Below are positions 1-6,633 of a stretch of 64,000 nucleotides of DNA, piece after piece (position 1 is the first letter of the stretch; every line of letters starts with the position of its first letter). The DNA is taken from positions 1-64,000 of the forward strand of contig JBALWH010000010.1 of NCBI GenBank assembly GCA_036960175.1, given 5' to 3'. Source of the stretch: Motiliproteus sp036960175. GTDB lineage: Bacteria; Pseudomonadota; Gammaproteobacteria; Pseudomonadales; Balneatricaceae. Both the position numbers and the translations under genes were made by a program. The notes below the pieces were generated by a model that saw only the letters and a program-made list of their open reading frames with translations, was not told where the DNA came from and did not search any database.

Positions 1-363
1 CTCCATCTTTCAATAAAGGATAGTGTGTTGCGTTGACCAGTTGAGACCACAAGATAAAGTGCCCACGTGATCGCTCGTTAGGTGCAGCTGAGCGCTCTTG
101 CTGCTCGATGGTTGCTTACTGCGACATAGCAGATATCTATGACATTCCAAACAATGTAGCAGTAGTCGGTACAAAGTAATCATTCCTAGTATTACAGCCT
201 GATGTCAAAAGGGTAATCTTCCTCAATCTTGATCAATATTCCTTCACTATAAAGGAATTTCTTCTAATTCTGACTACAGTTACATAACCGATAATTGCGG
301 TTGGTTATTTGCTGTCCCAGCCTTCGATTAAATTTCTCATTGATAGAAAATAGGAGAGAAGCT
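1..363. other. Left-edge noncoding stretch
   Basis: I see no convincing gene, RNA or repeat here. The open frame that begins at 295 is only an upstream extension of the GFA gene, whose better start with a Shine-Dalgarno is at 364. A promoter for the GFA-nitrilase pair should lie here, but I found no well-spaced -35/-10 pair. Confidence 0.5.
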
Positions 364-798
364 ATGAATGGTGAGCAATGTTATCAGGGCAGCTGTTTTT
401 GCGGAGCTGTCCAAATTAGAGTGTGCGGCGAACCTCAGGGTATGGGCTATTGCCATTGCCAATCCTGTCGACATTGGTCGGCTTCACCGGTTAATGCTTT
501 CACTCTGTGGAAACCTGAGCAGGTAAAAGTTCTAAAAGGGGAAGAGCAGATCGCCAGCTATAACAAGACAGCCAACAGCTACCGAAAGTGGTGCAAAACC
601 TGTGGAGGTCACATATTTACTGAACATCCTGGCATGGGGCTTATCGACGTATTTGCAGCCGTTATTCCTGACTTCCCTTATGAAGCCGGCGTGCATGTGC
701 ACTATCAGGAGCACCGGTTAGTGATAAAAGACGGGGTAACTAAATTGAAGGATGTGCCTGCAGAACTGGGCGGCTCTGGCGAGATTATCGAAGAGTGA
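364..798 (+). CDS. GFA (glutathione-dependent formaldehyde-activating)/CENP-V domain protein
   Basis: A 144-residue zinc-binding protein of the GFA family. Cysteines are placed as in the family: C11 and C13 (GSCFCGAV), C30, C32 and C35 (CHCQSC), and C77 and C80 (CKTCGG). The start at 364 is chosen because AGGAGA lies 6-12 bases upstream and the family fold begins right after it. Family members include formaldehyde-glutathione adduct enzymes, but most have no proven substrate, so the activity is not assigned. The nitrilase homologue begins 31 bp downstream on the same strand, so the two are probably cotranscribed. Confidence 0.85.
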   Translation: MNGEQCYQGSCFCGAVQIRVCGEPQGMGYCHCQSCRHWSASPVNAFTLWKPEQVKVLKGEEQIASYNKTANSYRKWCKTCGGHIFTEHPGMGLIDVFAAVIPDFPYEAGVHVHYQEHRLVIKDGVTKLKDVPAELGGSGEIIEE

Positions 799-829
799 TT
801 ACAGCACTAGGCAAACAAGGAAGAACACT

Positions 830-1774
830 ATGGTAAAGGTATCGATCACACAGAAACCTCCTGTTCTATTGAACCTAGCGGCCTCAATATCCCAGGCAAT
901 AGAGACGATAGAAGAGGCTGCTAACAATGGAGCGAAACTAATCGTATTTCCGGAAGCCTACCTGCCTGGCTACCCGACTTGGATATGGCGCCTCAGACCT
1001 GGAGGCGACATAGAGCTAGGCAACGAGATTCATGCCAAGCTGATAGCCAATGCTATCGATCTTAAGGCTGGCGACTTAGACCCTATTCGCGAGGCTGCCG
1101 CCAAACATCAGATCGTCGTGGTCATGGGGGCACATGAGCTAGAATCTGAATTCAGTGGGTCCACTCTATTCAATTCGCTATTCGTGATTGACGCCGATGG
1201 TAGTTTGCTCAATCGACACCGCAAACTAATGCCGACCAACCCCGAGAGAATGGTATGGGGGATGGGCGATGCTTCGGGATTGAAGGTTGTTGAGACCGCA
1301 GTAGGACGAATAGGTTGCCTAATCAGTTGGGAAAGCTATATGCCGCTGGCCAGATTTTCTCTCTATAGCCAGGATATTGATTTGTATATCGCTCCGACTT
1401 GGGATAACGGTGAAACTTGGGTTGCCTCTATGAATCATATTGCAAGAGAAGGTGGCTGCTGGGTATTGAGCACTGCAACAGCTATATCAGGGAGTGACAT
1501 ACCTGATGATTTTCCTGGCAAGTCTCAGTTGTTCGATAGTGATGACTGGATAAACACTGGAGGAGCCGTAGTAGTAAAGCCCTTTGGGGGAATAGTTGCT
1601 GGACCACTGTATAAAGAGAAGAGCATTCTTTATGCCGATATTGATCTGGAAGCAGCTAAAAATGCCAGAAAATCTCTAGATGTTGCTGGTCACTATGGGC
1701 GTCCAGATATTTTTCAGTTGGATGTTAATCGCCGTTCATTTCCACCCGTGTCCTTTCAAGATGACCAGACGTAG
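830..1774 (+). CDS. Nitrilase/carbon-nitrogen hydrolase homologue with Ser at the catalytic Cys position
   Basis: A 314-residue member of the nitrilase branch of the carbon-nitrogen hydrolases, which attack nitriles or amides with a Glu-Lys-Cys triad. The Glu (E42 in VFPEAYLPGYP) and Lys (K132 in HRKLMPT) are present. Where the family has Cys directly before Trp-Glu (CWEN/CWEH), this protein has S166 (LISWESYMPLAR). A cysteine lies three residues earlier (C163), where Gly is usual. Both changes are reachable by one base each (ggc to tgc, tgt to agt). The rest of the fold looks intact and full length. It is therefore either catalytically impaired or altered in chemistry. The start ATG at 830 follows GFA by 31 bp; the longer upstream reading has no better start. 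Confidence 0.88.
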   Translation: MVKVSITQKPPVLLNLAASISQAIETIEEAANNGAKLIVFPEAYLPGYPTWIWRLRPGGDIELGNEIHAKLIANAIDLKAGDLDPIREAAAKHQIVVVMGAHELESEFSGSTLFNSLFVIDADGSLLNRHRKLMPTNPERMVWGMGDASGLKVVETAVGRIGCLISWESYMPLARFSLYSQDIDLYIAPTWDNGETWVASMNHIAREGGCWVLSTATAISGSDIPDDFPGKSQLFDSDDWINTGGAVVVKPFGGIVAGPLYKEKSILYADIDLEAAKNARKSLDVAGHYGRPDIFQLDVNRRSFPPVSFQDDQT

Positions 1775-2510
1775 CTAATGCCACGCAGCTTAACGTTATG
1801 GCCGCTTTGTGTTGGCTGCTGCCGCTCAACGATCCTCAAGCCTCGTAGCCTGTTTGGCCGCTCTGTAGATGAAAGCGCCCGTGTAAAACGCTTGGTGGGA
1901 TTGCCGATCGCTCATCCTCTCGGTGGTCGCTTGTTGCGACAAAGGAGCTATTCTCTCCGCTATCTCCAGGCGGCAGCGGTCGCCCCCAAACGGACTCCCT
2001 GGCTCGTTTGTTGTCCACCTGAAATCTGCTAAATGTCTTCGACAGTAGAGTCAGGATAGGGGTTATGTCAGGCTGCATAAAGGAACAATTAGGCTCAGCC
2101 ATCGCGGCAGCACCTTTTCCCTAGTTTCCCCTGCAAATCGTGAATTATTCACGTTTTTCGAATACGGCTCTTGAAGCGTATAAATACAGAGGAAATTACA
2201 ATGTTATCGGTTATTTATGTTTCATTCTCAGATTTCCTGGAGGTCTTTAAATGTAATTAAGAAACGAAGGAAAACACAGATAGGTATTGGGTACGGGTAG
2301 TTCACAGCTCGACAATAAATACTTTATAGATAAATATGTCTACAACTGCCCTTTCTGAAAAATAGGAAATCGTATACTGCTCCTAATCAAAAGGGTCCGC
2401 CTGACCCTTTTGATTCCGGAATACGAAGAAAGATATGCCTGCATTTAAATCGTCCGTGTTATTGGGGAAAGATCAGAGGAAATTAAAATAACCACTTTCC
2501 CTTTTATCCT
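1775..2510. other. Long intergenic gap, no supported gene
   Basis: About 735 bases between the nitrilase and methyltransferase 3' ends. Short frames at 1778-2032 (+) and 1836-2102 (-) overlap each other, lack ribosome binding sites and resemble no family I know. The 1780-2040 part looks more GC-rich than its surroundings and may be decayed DNA. The one clear structure is the hairpin at 2386-2414. Confidence 0.5.
2386..2414 (-). terminator. Perfect 12-bp inverted repeat, probable terminator of the methyltransferase transcript
   Basis: Arms ATCAAAAGGGTC and GACCCTTTTGAT around a 5-base loop, about 100 bp past the methyltransferase stop. The A and T tracts lie within the stem, so it could act in both directions. 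A related hairpin (5148-5170) sits past the other end of this three-gene module. Confidence 0.55.
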
Positions 2511-3575
2511 TTAATTCAAGCTTACTTCAAACACAATATTGAAAGGCGTTTCTGTCGCGCGGCGCGTGCTTGAAAAACCAGCACTTTGCATAACTTCAGA
2601 TAATCGTTTTTCACCGGCTTGTGCGCCAAGTGCAAGGCCTACTTCCTGCGATAATGAGCAAGGTGTACAGACCGCCGTTGAGGCCGCGTAATACAATCGA
2701 CTGACAGGGTTAATATTCTCATTAACAGTATCATTGGCGGCAGGCTCAACTAATAATACGCTGCCGTCGATTTTTAATGATTGCTGCGCATGCTGCGCTG
2801 CACCGACTGGATCACCCATGTCATGCAGACAATCCATAAAACAGATTAGATCAAAGTTACTCTCATCATAACCTTTTGCACTGGCTACTTCGAAATGAAT
2901 GTTGTCACTGACACCCGCTTCTATTGCGCGTTGTTTTGCTGTTTCGATTGATTCTTTGTGGGTATCAAAGCCATAGAATTGTGTGTTTGGGTATGCCTTT
3001 GCCATAACGATAGTTGAAGCCCCGTGGCCACAACCTACATCTGCCACTTTTGCGCCAGATTTAAGTTTTTCTTCAACACCATTGAGTGACTGAATCCAGC
3101 TTGTAGTCAGGTGCGCTTTATACCCTGGCCGAAATAATGACTCACTGCCACAAAACAAATGGTGGTGATGGTCAGACCATGCGATGCCTTCACCGGTTTT
3201 AAATACATGGCTCACCTTGTCTTCATCCAGCCATAATGATGACGCGACATCTAAAGCAGGCACTAGAAACATAGGGCTTTCATCATCGGCCAGCACCGGG
3301 ATGTGTGCATCTGGCATGCTATAGGTATTGCTGTCTGTATCATGCATTAGGTAACCACCGGCTGTCTGATTATTTAACCATTCACGGACATAACGTTCGT
3401 GTGTGTTTGTTTTATCGGCCAGTTGTTGTGAGCTGATGGCTCCGGCACCCGCCATTGCTTTGTATAACCCCAACTTGTGACCAATGTTAGTCATGACACC
3501 CGAAAATGTGGCACTGATGTCAGTTACTACTTGTCCAGCAAATGCTTCGACTTTTGCCATATCTAGCTCGTTCAT
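2511..3575 (-). CDS. Class I SAM-dependent methyltransferase with N-terminal winged helix
   Basis: 354 residues. Residues 1-95 look like the winged-helix dimerisation region found in Rv2258c-type methyltransferases (QLADKTNTHERYVREWL). The SAM-binding motif I is VADVGCGHG (177-185), followed by YGFDTH for the ribose-binding acidic residue. There is an unusual natural run of four His at 136-139 (SDHHHHLFC). The start has AGGAGAAC upstream. It lies 52 bp downstream of the carboxymuconolactone-decarboxylase-like gene on the same strand, so the two form an operon transcribed away from the HxlR regulator. Substrate unknown. Confidence 0.85.
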   Translation of the reverse strand: MNELDMAKVEAFAGQVVTDISATFSGVMTNIGHKLGLYKAMAGAGAISSQQLADKTNTHERYVREWLNNQTAGGYLMHDTDSNTYSMPDAHIPVLADDESPMFLVPALDVASSLWLDEDKVSHVFKTGEGIAWSDHHHHLFCGSESLFRPGYKAHLTTSWIQSLNGVEEKLKSGAKVADVGCGHGASTIVMAKAYPNTQFYGFDTHKESIETAKQRAIEAGVSDNIHFEVASAKGYDESNFDLICFMDCLHDMGDPVGAAQHAQQSLKIDGSVLLVEPAANDTVNENINPVSRLYYAASTAVCTPCSLSQEVGLALGAQAGEKRLSEVMQSAGFSSTRRATETPFNIVFEVSLN

Positions 3576-3627
3576 GATGTTCTCCTGTTATATTTTAAAA
3601 TTTATTAATATGTAGTTAGTTAATCGC

Positions 3628-4197
3628 TCAAGCCGTTTCTTGAGTTTGTGCTTCATACCATTCATAGCGACTAAACTGATCGTCTAGTGGGATACCAATC
3701 ATATTGCCGGCATAGTTGCTGAATATTTTTACACAGATACCCAGGATGACTTCGAGTGCATTAGCGGGTGTGTAACCGGCACTAAAAAAATCATTTAACT
3801 GCTGGTTATTGATGCTGCCTTTGCTGTTTACCATGAGACGGGTAAACTGATTAAGTGATTCCAGTTTTGGCTGTTTTATTGCCTGATTATTTCGGACAGC
3901 ATCTATAATCTTACTATCGACCTCTTGTATATTGGCAAAAGCAGTGTGCCCCGCAACGCAATAACCACACTGGTTTTCGACGCTGGCAGCGGTTTGTATG
4001 ATTTCTCGTTCTGTTGCATCAAATGAGGATTCTCCCAGTTGTTGGTTTAACTGGATAAAGGCTCGCAATGAGGCTTCAGATTCTGCAAGAACTGCAAATA
4101 TGTTCGGTACAAATCCAATCATGTCTTCTACAGCGTATAGAAGGTTGTCTGTAGGTGGCGTTGCGGTTTCGGCCACGTATATTTTATATGGTTTCAT
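3628..4197 (-). CDS. Carboxymuconolactone decarboxylase/AhpD-like protein
   Basis: 189 residues with the family signature ENQCGYCVAGHTA: E74, C77, C80 and H84 form the CxxC-xxx-His alkylhydroperoxidase-type active site. Members act as peroxidase partners or as gamma-carboxymuconolactone decarboxylases. The redox CxxC favours the AhpD-like (peroxidase/thiol) type, though this is inference. AAGGTGA precedes the start. It is the first gene of the minus-strand unit and shares a 190-bp divergent control region with the HxlR gene. Confidence 0.85.
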   Translation of the reverse strand: MKPYKIYVAETATPPTDNLLYAVEDMIGFVPNIFAVLAESEASLRAFIQLNQQLGESSFDATEREIIQTAASVENQCGYCVAGHTAFANIQEVDSKIIDAVRNNQAIKQPKLESLNQFTRLMVNSKGSINNQQLNDFFSAGYTPANALEVILGICVKIFSNYAGNMIGIPLDDQFSRYEWYEAQTQETA

Positions 4198-4286
4198 AAA
4201 TCACCTTTCTAGTTGCATTGTGCCGATAGCGGTATGTCTATCGATGGCTAAATGATAGAAATCGATGGCTTAAACTGATACTGCGT

Positions 4287-4328
4287 AATCTGTAGTAAGG
4301 CACTACACAATCTGTAGTAAGGCACTAC
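4287..4328. promoter_or_regulatory. Tandem operator-like repeats in the divergent HxlR control region
   Basis: A 20-bp sequence (AATCTGTAGTAAGGCACTAC) occurs twice, at 4287-4306 and 4309-4328, with a 22-bp period, about two turns of B-DNA. Each copy contains the dyad GTAGT-N5-ACTAC. Dimeric winged-helix regulators of the HxlR family bind such dyads, so this is the probable binding site of the regulator encoded at 4388. Confidence 0.65.
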
Positions 4329-4387
4329 GTTTTTTAAAGTTAGCCTTACGTTACAATCTACCTGGTGATAGAGAAAAGGTGATAACG

Positions 4388-5080
4388 ATGGAATATGGAC
4401 AGTTTTGCCCCATAGCCAAGGCCACTGAAGTGCTTGGCGAAAAATGGACCATTCTTATCGTGCGCGAGTTATTGATGGGTAGCACACGCTTTAGTGCGCT
4501 GCAGAGAGGATTAAGTCTGATTTCACCGACTATGCTCTCGAAAAGGCTCGATTCACTTGAGACACAAGGTCTGATAATAAAAAAGAAAGTCCCTAACCAA
4601 AAAGGCTACGAGTATTTTCCAACTCGCTCGTGTGAGGAGCTGTTACCCATTATTAAAACTCTAGGTGACTGGGGTATGCGCTGGGCCAGAGCGAACCTCC
4701 CGAATAAAGATTGTGATGTAGAGTTGTTGATGCTTTATTTAAAACGCAGCATCAATTCAAAAAATCTACCTGGCACAGAAAGCACGATACGATTCAAATT
4801 TATCGACCTTGAAGAGCACGCAACCTGGTGGATAGTGATTGAAGGCGAAGAAGTTGATATATGCAATACTGATCCCGGAAAAGATGTCGATGTGTATTTT
4901 ACCTGTAATGTAAAAACCATGGTGCAGATATGGATGGGTGATACCAATTACCGGCAATCAGTAGCTAATGGCAGTTTGAAAATTGTTGGCCCTACAGCAT
5001 TGACCAATAATATAGGGGCTTGGATGGAAGTAAGCATCTTCGCTGATATGAAGCCTGCTAGTGAAATTCAAAACCAGTAA
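4388..5080 (+). CDS. HxlR-family transcriptional regulator with C-terminal SCP2-like domain
   Basis: 230 residues. Residues 1-100 form the HxlR winged helix: FCPIAKATEVLGEKWTILIV, then the recognition region SPTMLSKRLDSLETQGLI. Residues about 110-225 resemble an SCP2 sterol-carrier-like domain, which in such fusions may bind a small hydrophobic effector. ATG at 4388 is preferred over the in-frame GTG at 4379 because AAAGGTGA is well placed for it. The protein probably controls the divergent AhpD-like/methyltransferase pair and itself through the tandem dyads at 4287-4328. HxlR proteins often sense reactive electrophiles or disulfide stress through the N-terminal Cys, here C7 of the GQFCP motif. 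Confidence 0.88.
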   Translation: MEYGQFCPIAKATEVLGEKWTILIVRELLMGSTRFSALQRGLSLISPTMLSKRLDSLETQGLIIKKKVPNQKGYEYFPTRSCEELLPIIKTLGDWGMRWARANLPNKDCDVELLMLYLKRSINSKNLPGTESTIRFKFIDLEEHATWWIVIEGEEVDICNTDPGKDVDVYFTCNVKTMVQIWMGDTNYRQSVANGSLKIVGPTALTNNIGAWMEVSIFADMKPASEIQNQ

Positions 5081-5147
5081 GACAGGACATAATTAACGAT
5101 ATGACAAAACAACAGAAACATACTAGAACGCTTTGCATGATGATAAA

Positions 5148-5170
5148 TTAAAGGGCAGCGTCCCCTTTAA
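5148..5170 (+). terminator. 8-bp inverted repeat past the HxlR gene, probable terminator
   Basis: Arms TTAAAGGG and CCCTTTAA around a 7-base loop, 68 bp after the HxlR stop. It is similar in build to the hairpin at 2386-2414, so the two bracket the methyltransferase/AhpD/HxlR module. Confidence 0.5.
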
Positions 5171-5216
5171 TAAGAAGGTAATGTCGAGCCTTAATAAGGC
5201 TAAGATACAAAGCTCT

Positions 5217-5300
5217 AATCGGGTAGCCGAGGGTCTCTAACCCTCAGTCCCCACAACACCCTGAATGCGGTTCTGCACAGGGCATTTCACTTAGAATAGT
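5217..5300 (-). mobile_element. Probable group II intron 3'-end remnant (domain V/VI-like)
   Basis: Read on the minus strand, 5286-5255 folds into a hairpin with the build of a group II intron domain V: AATGCCCTG pairs with CAGGGTGTT, with an inner GC/GC helix and a two-base bulge. It is followed at 5250-5217 by a domain VI-like hairpin (CTGAGGGT with ACCCTCGG), ending in CTACCCGATT. From memory, the block resembles the 3' ends of bacterial introns that follow a maturase. No reverse transcriptase frame is left upstream (5300-5498), so this would be a decayed fragment. The assignment is inferred and not verified. Confidence 0.4.
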
Positions 5301-5498
5301 GAAGCCTGTTCATCCATCATGTGCGTATGTGGTTGACCCTGAATGCTTGCGCACCCACGGCAGCTTTGTGCTGTGGATTCAACTGATCACCGCAACAACT
5401 AACTCAGCCATAGCCTTTTTATAGGCAGAGGCTTGGCCATTATGAGCGACTAAAACGCTGTTTCAGTCTCCTCCTGAGTCTTGAATTAGGGGGTGGCG

Positions 5499-5963
5499 TT
5501 AACTCTGGATTTCGGTAATGACCCGGGTTTTAACCGAGTTGGCGATAAAGCATTCATCATGGGAAGCATGATGCATATCTTCCAGCTCTGCCGGCGTAGG
5601 AATAGTAGCGCCGGAAAAATCCACTTTCGGCCGCAAGCGTACCTCTGTCATGGCCAGCTTGCCTTGGTCATTCTTTGCCATCAGGCCAAGGGCGTTATCG
5701 GTGTACTGGTCGACCACAAATCCTCGGCGGGCTGCCAGGTAAAGAAAGAACAGCATGTGGCAACTGGATAGCGCGGCCACAAAGGCTTCTTCCGGATCGA
5801 CATTTTCTGCTACTGAATAAGGCAGCGGCACAATATGAGGAGAAGACGATGCCGGTACCCGCACGCCGCCATCAAAGAGCCATTCATGACCACGGCTATA
5901 GCGGTTGCTGAGGAAATCCTGATCGCCTCGTTGCCATTGCACAGTAGCGCTGTATTCGGACAT
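5499..5963 (-). CDS. OsmC/Ohr-family peroxiredoxin-like protein
   Basis: 154 residues. The two family cysteines are present: C68 in AALSSCHM, the peroxidatic Cys at the start of the long central helix, and C138 in HDECFI, the resolving Cys. R22 or R24 and E59 or E60 are candidates for the activating Arg/Glu. The start at 5963 is chosen over an upstream ATG at 6002 because AGGAGC lies 8 bases ahead and OsmC-type folds begin here (MSEYSATVQW). It reduces organic hydroperoxides or fatty acid peroxides in characterised relatives. It appears monocistronic and is followed by the intron remnant. Confidence 0.88.
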   Translation of the reverse strand: MSEYSATVQWQRGDQDFLSNRYSRGHEWLFDGGVRVPASSSPHIVPLPYSVAENVDPEEAFVAALSSCHMLFFLYLAARRGFVVDQYTDNALGLMAKNDQGKLAMTEVRLRPKVDFSGATIPTPAELEDMHHASHDECFIANSVKTRVITEIQS

Positions 5964-6244
5964 GTTGTGCTCCTGATAGGGGGTGACTGGAAGTATTGTC
6001 AATTCAGTCGAAGTTGTCGAATGGCAGGGGGGGATTTACCGATTTTCTATGATTCAATGACTTACTTTTAGTCGATATATGGTCAAAATGTAAACAGGTG
6101 TGTGAATTGATACTCGTCAAGGATGAGATTTTCCTGCGGCGTAATCTGAGCCTGTAACAAAAGTTTACTTGATTCGAAATGTCCCGGTAATAATTGTCGC
6201 CCAATCTTGGGTTGGTCTTTTAGCAACCGGAGGAGTGAAGGAAA

Positions 6245-6442
6245 ATGAAAACCTATGTTGTTTATCTTTTAGTAGCTGTGGCCTGTTTGGGTTTATTTTC
6301 CATATTGAAAGACCTTGAAATCGGGTTGCTTTCTGCGATGGTAATCTCAGCCGCGTCTATAGGCTGTTCCTATATTCTGGTCGAGATGGCTTATAAGTTG
6401 GGGTCGGTATCATCCTTTGAAGAAGCAAGCTTAGGTAGCTGA
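6245..6442 (+). CDS. Small two-helix membrane protein, unknown
   Basis: 65 residues with two predicted membrane segments (about 4-20 and 28-50) and a short hydrophilic tail. GGAGG lies 10 bases before the ATG, which together with an immediate hairpin terminator supports a real gene. I recognise no family. It stands alone between OsmC and the 3' end of the nitrate locus. Confidence 0.6.
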   Translation: MKTYVVYLLVAVACLGLFSILKDLEIGLLSAMVISAASIGCSYILVEMAYKLGSVSSFEEASLGS

Positions 6443-6458
6443 CTTCGGATAATGGATA

Positions 6459-6476
6459 AGACCCAAAATCGGGTCT
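6459..6476 (+). terminator. Hairpin terminator of the 65-residue membrane protein gene
   Basis: Arms AGACCC and GGGTCT around AAAATC, 17 bp after the stop. A T-rich stretch (gtgcttttag) follows. Confidence 0.5.
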
Positions 6477-6633
6477 GTGCTTTTAGTGTGTTATTCGTTT
6501 GAAATAGTGCCGGAAAATAGTCGCTTGATGCATCGATGACTCGCGTCACAGCGCTAAGTAACTATCTTTCGGCAAATAAATCTAAGGGTTCTTTCGGTCC
6601 TCCCTTTCTGTTTATCGACTTAGTCCTTTTCGT

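Noticed and set aside
80..110. Possible attC-type recombination site (CGTTAGGT) at the left edge
   Set aside because: No matching inverse core within a plausible distance and no cassette-like layout around the GFA and nitrilase genes.
1778..2102. Two overlapping short frames after the nitrilase gene
   Set aside because: Low-complexity, Arg/Pro/Ser-rich products with no Shine-Dalgarno and no recognisable family.
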